Origin: Chloroflexota bacterium
GTDB taxonomy: Bacteria; Chloroflexota; Anaerolineae; Anaerolineales; UBA11858
Assembly: GCA_030609055.1 (NCBI GenBank)
Contig: JAUWCZ010000010.1
Span: forward strand, 1 to 36,155
DNA: 36,155 bases
Reading direction: 5' to 3'
Shown one piece after another: positions 24,568 through 33,242 of this stretch (positions are counted from its first letter, which is position 1; each line of letters starts with the position of its first letter). The notes below the pieces were generated by a model. That model was not told the DNA's origin. It did no database searches and worked only from the letters and a program-made list of their open reading frames with translations. The position numbers were made by a program, and so were the translations under genes.

Positions 24568-25200
24568 ATGAATAATAACTCACCAGTAACTCCGTTTAAT
24601 CTGATTTCACCAAATCCTTTGTTAATTGTCATATCCGGTCCTTCCGGTGTTGGTAAGGATTCCGTGTTGGAGGAGATGAAAATCCGCGGTCTTCCTTTTC
24701 ATTTTGTGATTACAGCCACCACCCGTAAACCTCGTCCCGAGGAGGTGAATGGCGCGGATTATTTTTTCCTGTCCCAAGATGAATTCGCCAGAATGATTGA
24801 TGAAGGAGAACTCCTGGAGTATGCTGTTGTGTATCAGGATTATAAAGGCATCCCTAAATCCCAGGTAAGGGAAGCTCTGGCAAGTGGAAAAAATGTCATC
24901 ATGCGTATCGATGTTCAGGGAGCGGAAACAGTCCGGAAATTGGCTAAAGACGCGCTGTTGATTTTTTTATTACCTCAGGACGAAGAGGAATTGATCAACA
25001 GATTGAAAAAGAGAAACACTGAAACCAAAGAAAGTTTAAAATTGAGAATTGCTACCACCCGCCAGGAGTTCAAGAAGATAGATCTTTTTGATTATATTGT
25101 CGTCAACAAGGATGACCGGTTGAGCGAGACCGTTGATATGATTGAGGCTATTATCAAAGCGGAACAACACCGTGTTCACCAGCGAGAAGTAGATTTATGA
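24568..25200 (+). CDS. gmk: Guanylate kinase
   Basis: Phosphorylates GMP to GDP. 210 residues; P-loop GPSGVGKDSV, GMP-binding TATTRKPRPEEVNGADYFF, then LLEYAVVYQDYKGIP and an RLKKR/LRIATTRQEF lid. The P-loop ends in Lys-Asp-Ser where Lys-Ser-Thr is usual. The N-terminus has a short polar extension before LLIVISGPSG. The rhomboid gene overlaps its stop by ATGA, so the two are translationally coupled. Confidence 0.95.
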   Translation: MNNNSPVTPFNLISPNPLLIVISGPSGVGKDSVLEEMKIRGLPFHFVITATTRKPRPEEVNGADYFFLSQDEFARMIDEGELLEYAVVYQDYKGIPKSQVREALASGKNVIMRIDVQGAETVRKLAKDALLIFLLPQDEEELINRLKKRNTETKESLKLRIATTRQEFKKIDLFDYIVVNKDDRLSETVDMIEAIIKAEQHRVHQREVDL

Positions 25201-26228
25201 CCCATGTTTCATACTCCGTCTCTAACGAAAAGAATGGTCCGGTTCAACAGTTAATTCCTAAAATTCTCTCGGATTTCTCACGGGATTATAACCTGGATTT
25301 ATCTCAAGATCCAATTGCTATGGATCGCATACGGGAAGCAGTGGAAAAAGCCCGGCTGGAACTGGATACTGCCTACCAGACTGAGATAAACCTTCCTTAT
25401 ATTAGTGCCAATGCTTCTGGTCCTATTCATTTGATTCGGGTGGTGACCCGGGAGGATATGAACCAGCAAACCTTGGAATCGGAAGGATCAGGAGAGGGGC
25501 ATGTTAAGGCTCAACTACCCTTCCGAATTAAGTTGCCAGACCGGAAACCATTAGTTACTTACTCACTGATGGGCATTACTATAGCATTCTATTTACTGCA
25601 GCTTCTTACCCAACTATTAATGGGATTTGATCTTCCCGCCGCTTTTGGATTAAAAATTAATGAATCAATCGTAGCAGGTCAAGTATGGCGGCTGATTACG
25701 CCAATGTTTCTGCATGGGTCGATACTCCATCTTGGGTTTAATATGTATGCCCTCTTTATCCTGGGAAGGAGAGTAGAGCGCTTTTTTGGATCTTTTCGTT
25801 ACTTGGGATTGTATGTGATTGCAGGTATTACCGGGAATGTGTTCTCTTTCTTCTTTACTCCATCGCCCTCATTGGGATCATCCACAGCGATTTTTGGTAT
25901 CTTAGGAGCAGAGGCCGTCTTTATCTACCAGCACAGATACCTTTTTGGGGATCAGTCTAAGGTCGCTCTGCGACAAATTATCCAGGTTGCAGTGATCAAT
26001 CTCCTGATAGGATTGTCTCCGAGTATCGATAACTGGGGGCATATTGGCGGCCTGATCGGAGGTAGTGCTTTTTCCTGGTTCGCAGGCCCCCAATTTTTGG
26101 TTCAGGGATCACCACCGCTGCTGTACTTAGAGGATGAGCGGAAGGAAAGAACAACTGGTATCATCTTTGTCCTGCAGATGATTGTACTGATTGGGCTGGT
26201 GGTCTTGATCATCCAGACTAGATTATGA
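25197..26228 (+). CDS. Rhomboid intramembrane protease with an N-terminal DnaK-derived segment
   Basis: 343 residues. Residues about 120-340 are a rhomboid: HLGFN (His178, Asn182), catalytic Ser229 in GSSTAIFG, and His282 in WGHIGG, with a seventh helix at the C-terminus. The soluble N-terminus (about 18-90) matches part of the DnaK nucleotide-binding domain: DLSQDPIAMDRIREAVEKA, AYQTEINLPYI, ASGPIHL, in the same order and spacing as DnaK. It lacks the DnaK ATP-site motifs, so it is a subdomain and not a chaperone ATPase. Start overlaps gmk by four bases. Substrates unknown; a role in presenting or recognising folding clients is speculation. Confidence 0.88.
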   Translation: MTHVSYSVSNEKNGPVQQLIPKILSDFSRDYNLDLSQDPIAMDRIREAVEKARLELDTAYQTEINLPYISANASGPIHLIRVVTREDMNQQTLESEGSGEGHVKAQLPFRIKLPDRKPLVTYSLMGITIAFYLLQLLTQLLMGFDLPAAFGLKINESIVAGQVWRLITPMFLHGSILHLGFNMYALFILGRRVERFFGSFRYLGLYVIAGITGNVFSFFFTPSPSLGSSTAIFGILGAEAVFIYQHRYLFGDQSKVALRQIIQVAVINLLIGLSPSIDNWGHIGGLIGGSAFSWFAGPQFLVQGSPPLLYLEDERKERTTGIIFVLQMIVLIGLVVLIIQTRL

Positions 26229-26317
26229 TGATTTTTATGAGATAATTATCCCCCTGAGTAATCAGTTCATCATGAAAATCAAAATCTAGATCCTGCGGTA
26301 AACCCCGAATGGGGTTA

Positions 26318-26346
26318 TTGACTGGGTTATTGCCATCTGGTAAAAT
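26318..26346 (+). promoter_or_regulatory. Sigma70 promoter of rplI
   Basis: TTGACT, 17-base spacer, TAAAAT: five of six consensus bases in each box. Transcription should begin near 26353, giving a leader of about 67 bases that holds a GTGCG/CGCAC hairpin (26359-26378). A 6-bp hairpin AACCCC/GGGGTT at 26301-26316 lies just upstream. Confidence 0.68.
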
Positions 26347-26419
26347 TTTCCGCGTCTTGTGCGTTGTACCCTTCGCACTGGGCAAACTCTATTAAAATTT
26401 TTAGAAAGGGCTAGATACT

Positions 26420-27064
26420 ATGAAAGTACTGTTGTTAGAAGATGTGTATAAATTGGGCCGTGCCGGAGATATAAAGAAAGTGGCTCCCGGATATGCCCGG
26501 AATTTCCTTATGCCCCAGGGATTGGCTGTCTTGGCGACCCCGGGTGCGTATAAACAGGCACCGCGCATACAGAAAGAGGGTGAAATTAAGCGGGCTAAGG
26601 TTAATCAGGAGCTAGGTGGAGTTGCAGAACAACTGGAAGGAAAACGATTCACTTTTGCCGCCAAGGCCAGTGAGACCCGCCGTTTGTATGGTTCCATAAA
26701 TATGCAGATGATCGCTGAAGCAGTCAGTGAGGCAATCGGTGTGACCGTCGAAGCAAAACAGATCGAATCCCAGCCTTTACGCATGATTGGGAAACACGAT
26801 GTTGCCGTTCGCCTGACAGTGGATCTGATCCCCGAAATTGAAATAATTGTTCACCGGGAAGGTGAAACACCCGAATCCGCATTAGAAGAAGAACAGGAAG
26901 CAATCATGGCGGAGGAAGCCCTGGCTCAAATCCTGGATGAGGATGGTGAACAGGATGCAGGAACTGAAGACTCCGCTGATGAAAGTGAACAGGTCGCAGA
27001 AGATAATCAGGCTGATGAGAGTGCTGAAGAGGAAGTAGAAACTGAGGCAGACGAGGCAGAGTAA
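26420..27064 (+). CDS. rplI: Ribosomal protein bL9 with long acidic tail
   Basis: Binds 23S rRNA domain V region near the L1 stalk. Residues 1-148 are standard bL9: [33 protein letters not shown], then the C-terminal domain with [11 protein letters not shown]. About 65 further residues are almost purely acidic and low complexity (Glu, Asp, Ala), unlike the usual 148-residue protein. AAAGGG precedes the ATG. It has its own promoter and probably its own terminator, rather than the rpsF-ssb-rpsR context seen elsewhere. Confidence 0.95.
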   Translation: MKVLLLEDVYKLGRAGDIKKVAPGYARNFLMPQGLAVLATPGAYKQAPRIQKEGEIKRAKVNQELGGVAEQLEGKRFTFAAKASETRRLYGSINMQMIAEAVSEAIGVTVEAKQIESQPLRMIGKHDVAVRLTVDLIPEIEIIVHREGETPESALEEEQEAIMAEEALAQILDEDGEQDAGTEDSADESEQVAEDNQADESAEEEVETEADEAE

Positions 27065-27094
27065 GAGTCCTTCAGCTTGTTGATAATTATGATA

Positions 27095-27138
27095 AACCGG
27101 TCTGGGATCAGCCAAACAGCTGGCCAGACCGGTCTTTG
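27095..27138 (+). terminator. Probable terminator of rplI
   Basis: ACCGGTCTGG pairs with CCAGACCGGT (27124-27133), 10 bp around an 18-base loop, followed by CTTTGTATT. The T tail is modest, so partial read-through into the next gene is possible. Confidence 0.5.
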
Positions 27139-27147
27139 TATTGACTT

Positions 27148-28398
27148 ATGATGGAAACCAAACGTACAGTTGGGGAGATCCTAAAACAAACCCGTGAAGA
27201 ACAGAAACTCACATTAGATGAGATTTCTGTTATGACACGTATTAGGGTGAAGTATTTATCCGCCATTGAAGCGGATAATTATGATGTACTACCCTCCTCT
27301 GTCCAGAAAAAAGGATTCGTGCGTTCTTATGCAAGAGCTCTGGATTTAGACCCCTCCCCGTTGATAGCTCAACTGCGATTAACTATCGAGGAGGAATCGG
27401 GTGAATCCGAATATCCTGACGAGGTTTCAGTCCAGTCCTCCACAGCGGCAGAAACGCAGCCTTTGGGAGAGATTGGTGCCACATTAAAAACACAGCGTGA
27501 AAGACTGGGTTTTTCGTTGGCCAATGTGGAAAATCAGATCTTTATTCCCCAAAGGTATCTAATAGCAATTGAGAATGGCAGTCTCGAAGAATTACCTTCC
27601 ACAGTTCAGGGTAGAGGTATGGTTAAGAATTACGCTCAATTCCTGGGATTGGATCCGGAACCATTGTTATTAGGCTATGCAGATGCCCTTCAAAATCGTT
27701 TGACTGCAGTCAGAGAACGCGCTCCTGATAGCGGCATTAACTCCTTGCGTGTTTGGTTTCGCCGTTTCCTTGCCAGTCCTACAATTGTATGGGTTGGAGT
27801 AATGCTGCTGATTGGTAGTGTGTCAATCTGGTCTGGCATGCTAGTCTTCGGGAATCGGGGAGGGACTCCTGGTCTTACAGAAACCATTCCCGGGGTTGCA
27901 GATATATTACTACCATCCCTAACATTCACACCAACACCTGAGCAGCCCCAGACTACTCCTGGTGAGATTGAGGTAGATATAGCTATCTCACCGGGATCTT
28001 TAGAGACCGAACCTGTTGGGGGAGAACCAACGACGACTCCGCAGATAACCGGAAATGAAAAAGTTCAAATTCAACTGATCATCCTCCAAAGATCCTGGGT
28101 AAGAGTGACTGTCGATGGTATCACTGCCTTTGAAGGAAGGTTGTTGCCGGGAAGCGTGAAAGTCTTCGGAGGGGAGCAGAGCATTGAGATTTTAACAGGG
28201 AACGCTGGAGGAGTAGAAGTGATCTTTAATCAACGGGATTTGGGTGTGATGGGGCTCTTTGGTGAAGTTATTGATCGGGTATATACCGCGGAAGGAATTG
28301 CAACACCCACACCGACGATTACACTCACACCCACCCCAACGGATACGCCTGAAGCAACCGTTACGCCAACTCTAACAGCAACTTCTGAACCCGAGTAA
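27148..28398 (+). CDS. RodZ-like protein with two tandem HTH domains, one TM helix and DUF4115
   Basis: 416 residues. Two cytoplasmic RodZ-type HTH domains (about 5-75 and 104-178) repeat the same pattern, GEILKQTREEQKLTLDEI and GATLKTQRERLGFSLANV, each followed by YLxAIE and a Gly-Val/Met-Val-Arg/Lys-x-Tyr-Ala end. A TM helix (about 212-236) leads to an extracellular Thr/Pro-rich linker, a DUF4115 beta domain (about 303-378) and a Thr/Pro tail. RodZ links MreB to the membrane in rod cells; whether this doubled form does so is inference. No Shine-Dalgarno precedes the ATG pair. rimO follows after 25 bases. Confidence 0.82.
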   Translation: MMETKRTVGEILKQTREEQKLTLDEISVMTRIRVKYLSAIEADNYDVLPSSVQKKGFVRSYARALDLDPSPLIAQLRLTIEEESGESEYPDEVSVQSSTAAETQPLGEIGATLKTQRERLGFSLANVENQIFIPQRYLIAIENGSLEELPSTVQGRGMVKNYAQFLGLDPEPLLLGYADALQNRLTAVRERAPDSGINSLRVWFRRFLASPTIVWVGVMLLIGSVSIWSGMLVFGNRGGTPGLTETIPGVADILLPSLTFTPTPEQPQTTPGEIEVDIAISPGSLETEPVGGEPTTTPQITGNEKVQIQLIILQRSWVRVTVDGITAFEGRLLPGSVKVFGGEQSIEILTGNAGGVEVIFNQRDLGVMGLFGEVIDRVYTAEGIATPTPTITLTPTPTDTPEATVTPTLTATSEPE

Positions 28399-28423
28399 CG
28401 GCATCAACAAGTAAACATTCTTC

Positions 28424-29785
28424 ATGAATAATAAAACCTTTCATCTGGTCTCTCTTGGGTGCGCTAAAAACACCGTAGACTCCAATTCCATGGCGCAACT
28501 GCTCCAGCAGGATGGATATTCTACAGAAGAGGACCCCGCTAAAGCTGAAGTCCTGATTGTCAATACCTGTGGATTTATCGATCCAGCCCGGGAAGAATCT
28601 TATGCTGTTTTAAGAGATCTGGCTTTGGAAAAAGGAAAAAACCAGTTGCTGATTGCGGCAGGTTGCCTTACTCAGCGATATGGTGCGGATGTTGTTAAGA
28701 GGATTCCCGGAATCGATGGTGTCATCGGAACCCGACGTTGGATGGATATTTGTCAGGTGGTAAGTCAGCTAAGGAAGGAAAAATCACCTCAACCTTTATA
28801 TCATCTGCCGGATGCAGAAGTCGTCGGACGATCCCCACAGGGGATAGTAGGCTCCCACATCCAGGGAAGTAGTGCATACCTGAAGATCGCGGATGGCTGC
28901 CGCCGCCCCTGTGCGTTTTGCGCAATTCCTATGATAAAAGGTACAGCAGTCAGCCGGCCAATAGAAAAAATCCTGCAGGATGCTCACTATCTGCAAAGCC
29001 AGGGTATCCGGGAAATAAATTTGATCGCCCAGGATACAACTGATTATGGGCATGATTTGGGTCTAAATGACGGTTTGGCTTCTTTATTGACGGAACTAAC
29101 CAAGGCGGTCCCCGATGTGGATTGGATCCGCATCCTCTATGCTTATCCTGGGTACATAACCGACCAATTGATTGAGGTGATGGCTACCCATGATCAAATC
29201 CTGCCCTATATAGATATCCCCCTCCAGCATGCAGCCCCGGAGATATTAAGGAAAATGCGCCGTCCCGCAAATATGGATTGGGTATATCAGACGGTAGAAA
29301 AACTCAGACGGGCTATGCCTGAACTGGCGCTCCGCACAACCTTTATCGTGGGCTATCCGGGAGAATCAGAAAAGGCTTTCGCTACCCTGCTTGATTTTAT
29401 TAAAGGGGTGCGTTTTGACCGGGTTGGTGTATTCGAATTTTCCTTTGAACCGGGAACGACATCTGAAGCTCTTGGAGATCCGATCCCGGCGGCTGTAAAA
29501 TCGGAACGGAAAGAACACTTGATGCTTGCCCAGCAGGGCATCTCTCTGGAGATAAACCAGGTACTTGTGGGGCAAAGGATGGATGTATTAATTGAAGGGC
29601 AGGGAACTGTGGCTGGCTCGACGGAAGTGATCTCTCTAGGTAGAACCTATCGGGATGCGCCAGAAATAGACGGCATGGTGATTGTAGAAGGGGAGCTTCC
29701 TGAAGGGGAACTATCTCAGGTGAGAATTACAGGGGCCATGACTTATGATCTGATAGGCGTCCCAGTAACATCTCCAGAATCCTGA
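28424..29785 (+). CDS. rimO: Ribosomal protein uS12 methylthiotransferase RimO
   Basis: Radical-SAM enzyme that adds a methylthio group to Asp in the uS12 loop. 453 residues: UPF0004 domain with Cys13, Cys49, Cys81; radical-SAM triad Cys159, Cys163, Cys166 in GCRRPCAFCAIP; a C-terminal TRAM domain. RimO rather than MiaB is supported by VSLGCAKNTVDS and by CAIPMIKG after the triad. Both iron-sulfur cluster sites are complete. No ribosome site is obvious; it follows the RodZ-like gene closely. Confidence 0.93.
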   Translation: MNNKTFHLVSLGCAKNTVDSNSMAQLLQQDGYSTEEDPAKAEVLIVNTCGFIDPAREESYAVLRDLALEKGKNQLLIAAGCLTQRYGADVVKRIPGIDGVIGTRRWMDICQVVSQLRKEKSPQPLYHLPDAEVVGRSPQGIVGSHIQGSSAYLKIADGCRRPCAFCAIPMIKGTAVSRPIEKILQDAHYLQSQGIREINLIAQDTTDYGHDLGLNDGLASLLTELTKAVPDVDWIRILYAYPGYITDQLIEVMATHDQILPYIDIPLQHAAPEILRKMRRPANMDWVYQTVEKLRRAMPELALRTTFIVGYPGESEKAFATLLDFIKGVRFDRVGVFEFSFEPGTTSEALGDPIPAAVKSERKEHLMLAQQGISLEINQVLVGQRMDVLIEGQGTVAGSTEVISLGRTYRDAPEIDGMVIVEGELPEGELSQVRITGAMTYDLIGVPVTSPES

Positions 29786-29868
29786 AATAATATCCCTGGT
29801 CTTCTCCTATAGTCAGCCTATTTCCGGATTCCTTGCATAGTTAAGCATTCCATGTTAAGTTAAACCAT

Positions 29869-30870
29869 ATGATAGATATCAATGATTCACGCATTGAATT
29901 TGCTTTGTCCGCGGTACGACAGGCTGCTTCCTTGGCCGGGGATATCCAGCAGGAGTTGGTATCCGAAGCATTAACAAAAGACGATCGATCTCCCGTAACC
30001 GTGGCAGATTTTACCGCCCAGGCAATTGTGGGTTATCTTCTGGAGGAGAAGTTTCCCGGAGCGATCCTGGTTGGAGAAGAGAATGCCGATATCCTGCGTT
30101 CACAGGAAGAGAAAAAAACCCTGGATCAGGTGACAGGTTACGTGAGTCGTGTGATTCCCGGAGTCACTCCGGATCAAGTGTGTGATTACATCGACCGGGG
30201 AGTTGATGATCCGGGAGATAGTTACTGGACGCTGGATCCTATAGACGGGACAAAAGGATTTTTACGGGGAGCCCAGTATGCCTGCGCCCTGGCTTATGTT
30301 GAGGGCGACAGAGTACAGCTGGGTCTCCTTGGATGTCCTAATTTAACACCTGATCTCCGGGAAGAAATTTGGGGGAAAGGGTCACTTTTGGTCGCCAAAA
30401 GAGGCGCAGGAAGTTGGATAATGGAGCTCCGAGATACCCCAAAGATTAATGGGTTTATCCAGCTCTCAGTATCAACCCGGTCAGATCCAGAAGAGGCGCG
30501 CCTGATGCGCTCATTTGAGTCCGGCCATACCAATATTTCTCAAGTTGATCAATTTCAAAATGAGTTGGGAGGGCAAGCGGATCCAGTACGGATGGATAGT
30601 CAAGTGAAATATGCTCTGCTTGCCGGGGGGAAAGGAGAGATCTACCTGCGCCTATTATCGCCTAGTAGAAAAGAGTACCGGGAAAAAATCTGGGATCAGG
30701 TAGCGGGATCGGTGATAGTCGAAGAAGCCGGTGGAAAAGTAACCGATCTGGATGGAAACCCGCTGGATTTCTCTCAGGGCAGGACGTTGAAAAATAATCG
30801 GGGCATATGCGCTACAAACGGCCTCTTACACATTGAGGCGCTGGAAGCGCTGAGGGTGATTAACGCCTGA
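29869..30870 (+). CDS. 3'(2'),5'-bisphosphate nucleotidase (HAL2/CysQ-like)
   Basis: Inositol-monophosphatase-superfamily enzyme, 333 residues. Metal site motifs: GEEN, WTLDPIDGTKGFLRG and WDQVAGSVIVEEAGG. The insertion after GEEN and the DDRSPVTVADF N-terminus fit the HAL2-type PAP phosphatase, which hydrolyses 3'-phosphoadenosine 5'-phosphate from sulfate assimilation, more than inositol monophosphatase. Substrate is inferred from these features. The GT-C gene starts four bases after its stop, so they are likely co-translated although functions differ. Confidence 0.85.
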   Translation: MIDINDSRIEFALSAVRQAASLAGDIQQELVSEALTKDDRSPVTVADFTAQAIVGYLLEEKFPGAILVGEENADILRSQEEKKTLDQVTGYVSRVIPGVTPDQVCDYIDRGVDDPGDSYWTLDPIDGTKGFLRGAQYACALAYVEGDRVQLGLLGCPNLTPDLREEIWGKGSLLVAKRGAGSWIMELRDTPKINGFIQLSVSTRSDPEEARLMRSFESGHTNISQVDQFQNELGGQADPVRMDSQVKYALLAGGKGEIYLRLLSPSRKEYREKIWDQVAGSVIVEEAGGKVTDLDGNPLDFSQGRTLKNNRGICATNGLLHIEALEALRVINA

Positions 30871-30874
30871 AAGT

Positions 30875-32398
30875 ATGACCACTATTGACCGCTTTGCAGT
30901 ACTTCTTAGTCTGATTTCTGTTCTGGGTGCAGCCCTAATTGCAGGGCTGGTCTTTGAAAACATGGCTCACCTGGAAGATGAGTTCGCCTATATCTGGCAA
31001 TCGAAGGTCATTGCTGGTGGGGATCTTACCTTGCCTTCCCCGGAATTCTCGAGCAGTTTTTTAGTCCCCTTTGTGGTTGATTATCAGGGACAGCGATTTG
31101 GTAAATATCCCCTGGGCTGGCCAGTTACACTCTCCCTGGGTGAGCGTTTCGGGTTAAGAGATTGGGTGAATCCAATCCTGGCAGGGATAGCGGTCTGGTT
31201 GAACTACCGTTTAGGAAAACGCCTGTTTAACGAAAAAATAGGTTTGCTGGCGTCAGCCCTCTTAGTTTCTTCTCCATTATTTTTAATGCATGCAGGCTCA
31301 CTGCTTTCCCATCTGTGGGGTCTTGTATTGGGTACTGCTTTTACTCTATTTTGGATCGATACCCTGGATAAGGATGAAGAACAGTGGGAGTGGCTCAAAG
31401 CCGCCGCCGCCGGGTTATGTTTGGGGGTACTAGGATTAACCCGACCACTGACGATGATTGCGTTTGTGATTCCTTTTGGTATCCATGGACTCGGATCAAT
31501 GATTAGAGGTACAAGAAGACAACGAGAGAAGATTATGCTGGTGGGTGGGATAATCCTTTGCCTCCTTCCCCTGCATTTTGTGTGGCAGCGGGTTTTAACA
31601 GGAAGTTTCACTACCAATCCATACACTCTGTGGTGGCCGTATGATAAAGTTGGTTTTGGTCCTGGATATGGGGTAACTGAACTGGGACATAGTCTGCTGC
31701 AGGGTTGGCGGAATACAAAACACAGCCTCAGAGCAGGGTTTGGAGATATGTTTGGCTGGGGAAAGCTGTCGTGGATTTTCCTTCCGTTTGGTCTGTTTGC
31801 AGCCCGTAAATCCCGGGGTACACCCTTATTTTTGGGGATATTAATTTCTCTGGTCGGTCTCTATACAGCCTACTGGGTTGGTTCATGGCTGTATGGACCC
31901 CGATATTATTTTGAAGCCCTGCCGGGCTTGGCAATCCTCTCAGCTGTTGGGGTTTTCTGGCTAGCCGGATGGCCAATAGAAAATGGTCTCCAAGGGATAA
32001 ATCAGATCGGCTGGCGTAGGACCCGGAGGGGATTAATCGCTGGTCTTACCGCAGTACTGATTTTTGTGAATCTATATTTTTACATACCTGCCCGAATGCA
32101 AGGATTAAAGGGATTGTATACCATAGAAAGATCTGATTTGTTGGTTTTCACCTCACCGGAAGCCCATGCGCTGACGCCAGCCTTGGTGATTGTACACACT
32201 GATCCCTGGATGTCCTACGGAAGCTTGCTGGAGTTGGAATCACCCGCCCTGGATTCCCCTTTTATTTTTGCCTGGAGCATCGGTCCCCGGACAGATCAAG
32301 CATTGGCGGATCATTACAGCGAGGCCCGGAATATCTACCACTATTATCCCGAGGTTGAACCGGCAAAGCTCTACACCCATCCTGTCTTAGGATATTGA
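30875..32398 (+). CDS. GT-C fold glycosyltransferase (PMT/ArnT-like membrane protein)
   Basis: 507 residues with about eleven helices. The first extracytoplasmic loop carries HLEDEFAYIWQS, the acidic DE motif of GT-C transferases that use lipid-phosphate sugars, followed by GKYPLGWP, typical of the family. The C-terminal soluble region (about 425-507) is short. Expected to transfer a sugar from a polyprenyl phosphate donor on the outer face of the membrane; acceptor unknown. Tightly linked to the phosphatase gene upstream. Confidence 0.78.
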   Translation: MTTIDRFAVLLSLISVLGAALIAGLVFENMAHLEDEFAYIWQSKVIAGGDLTLPSPEFSSSFLVPFVVDYQGQRFGKYPLGWPVTLSLGERFGLRDWVNPILAGIAVWLNYRLGKRLFNEKIGLLASALLVSSPLFLMHAGSLLSHLWGLVLGTAFTLFWIDTLDKDEEQWEWLKAAAAGLCLGVLGLTRPLTMIAFVIPFGIHGLGSMIRGTRRQREKIMLVGGIILCLLPLHFVWQRVLTGSFTTNPYTLWWPYDKVGFGPGYGVTELGHSLLQGWRNTKHSLRAGFGDMFGWGKLSWIFLPFGLFAARKSRGTPLFLGILISLVGLYTAYWVGSWLYGPRYYFEALPGLAILSAVGVFWLAGWPIENGLQGINQIGWRRTRRGLIAGLTAVLIFVNLYFYIPARMQGLKGLYTIERSDLLVFTSPEAHALTPALVIVHTDPWMSYGSLLELESPALDSPFIFAWSIGPRTDQALADHYSEARNIYHYYPEVEPAKLYTHPVLGY

Positions 32399-32509
32399 TA
32401 GAATAAGATAAATGGCGGAAAGCCTATCTCCAGTTGAAAACTACTGATTAATGCCTCCCAAAGTGAGCTTCTATTTCTGACCTGCACTTAAACTGGTCAA
32501 GGAGTTTCC

Positions 32510-33241
32510 ATAGCGGATTTTAAGTACCCTCGCAGAAAAATTCCCCGATCTATCCTCAAAGGGCTGATTAACCTGGCATTTCATGTTTTCAGCGATTTTG
32601 AGATCATCGGGGAGGAAAACATTCCTGACAAAGGTCCTTTGATCATCACCGGGAATCATTTCAGCTTTGCCGATTCGGTGGCGATGCTGCATGTGGCTCC
32701 GCCAGAGATTGAAATGTTTTCCGGGGCGAATCCAGCATTTACTCCCGGGTGGGCTAAACTGCTTCCCCGGTTGTGGGGTGTGCTGTATGTATACAGGGGA
32801 ACTGGATCCAAGCAGGCGATCCGGGATGCCGAGTATGTCTTGAGTAGAGATGGTTTTTTTGGTATTTTCCCAGAAGGTGGAGCCTGGGCAGAGATGATCC
32901 GTCCCGCCCGTCCGGGAGCTGCTTACCTGGCTGCCCGAACGGATGCCATGATTCTGCCGGTCGCTTTTACCGGGTTTAAAGACGTATTTCCACTCCGCAT
33001 CAGGAATCAGAGCAAAGTTACCATCCGGATCGGAAAACCTTACGGACCGGTGTCTGTTTCCGGGAGAGGGCGAGAAAGACGCCAGCAGCTGGATGAGTTG
33101 GGGGATCGAATAATGCGGGAAATTGCAGACCTGCTCCCGGATCATCTAAGGGGGAAATTCTCCTCTGTCCCGGCTGTGCGGGAAAAAGCTAAACAGGTTG
33201 AAGATTATCCTTGGGAAACCGCATCCTGGGATGAGGTCTGA
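32510..33241 (+). CDS. PlsC-type acyltransferase (1-acylglycerol-3-phosphate O-acyltransferase-like), probable AUA start
   Basis: Membrane-associated acyltransferase of about 244 residues. NHFSFAD is the HX4D catalytic motif, FPEGGAW the glycerol-phosphate motif. The frame is open from 32492 (stop at 32489), but has no ATG, GTG or TTG before 32639, and a start there would delete the family's N-terminal region including EIIGEENIPDKGPL just ahead of the catalytic motif. An ATA at 32510 has AAGGAG five to six bases upstream and would encode (M)ADFKYPRRKIPR, a natural start. I annotate from that codon; a base error turning ATG into ATA is equally plausible. The stop is one base from the convergent transporter stop. 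Confidence 0.8.
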   Translation: MADFKYPRRKIPRSILKGLINLAFHVFSDFEIIGEENIPDKGPLIITGNHFSFADSVAMLHVAPPEIEMFSGANPAFTPGWAKLLPRLWGVLYVYRGTGSKQAIRDAEYVLSRDGFFGIFPEGGAWAEMIRPARPGAAYLAARTDAMILPVAFTGFKDVFPLRIRNQSKVTIRIGKPYGPVSVSGRGRERRQQLDELGDRIMREIADLLPDHLRGKFSSVPAVREKAKQVEDYPWETASWDEV

Positions 33242-33242
33242 G

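Noticed and set aside
28280-28398. Thr/Pro-rich repeat at the end of the RodZ-like gene as a DNA repeat element
   Set aside because: It is in-frame low-complexity coding sequence, typical of extracellular linkers.
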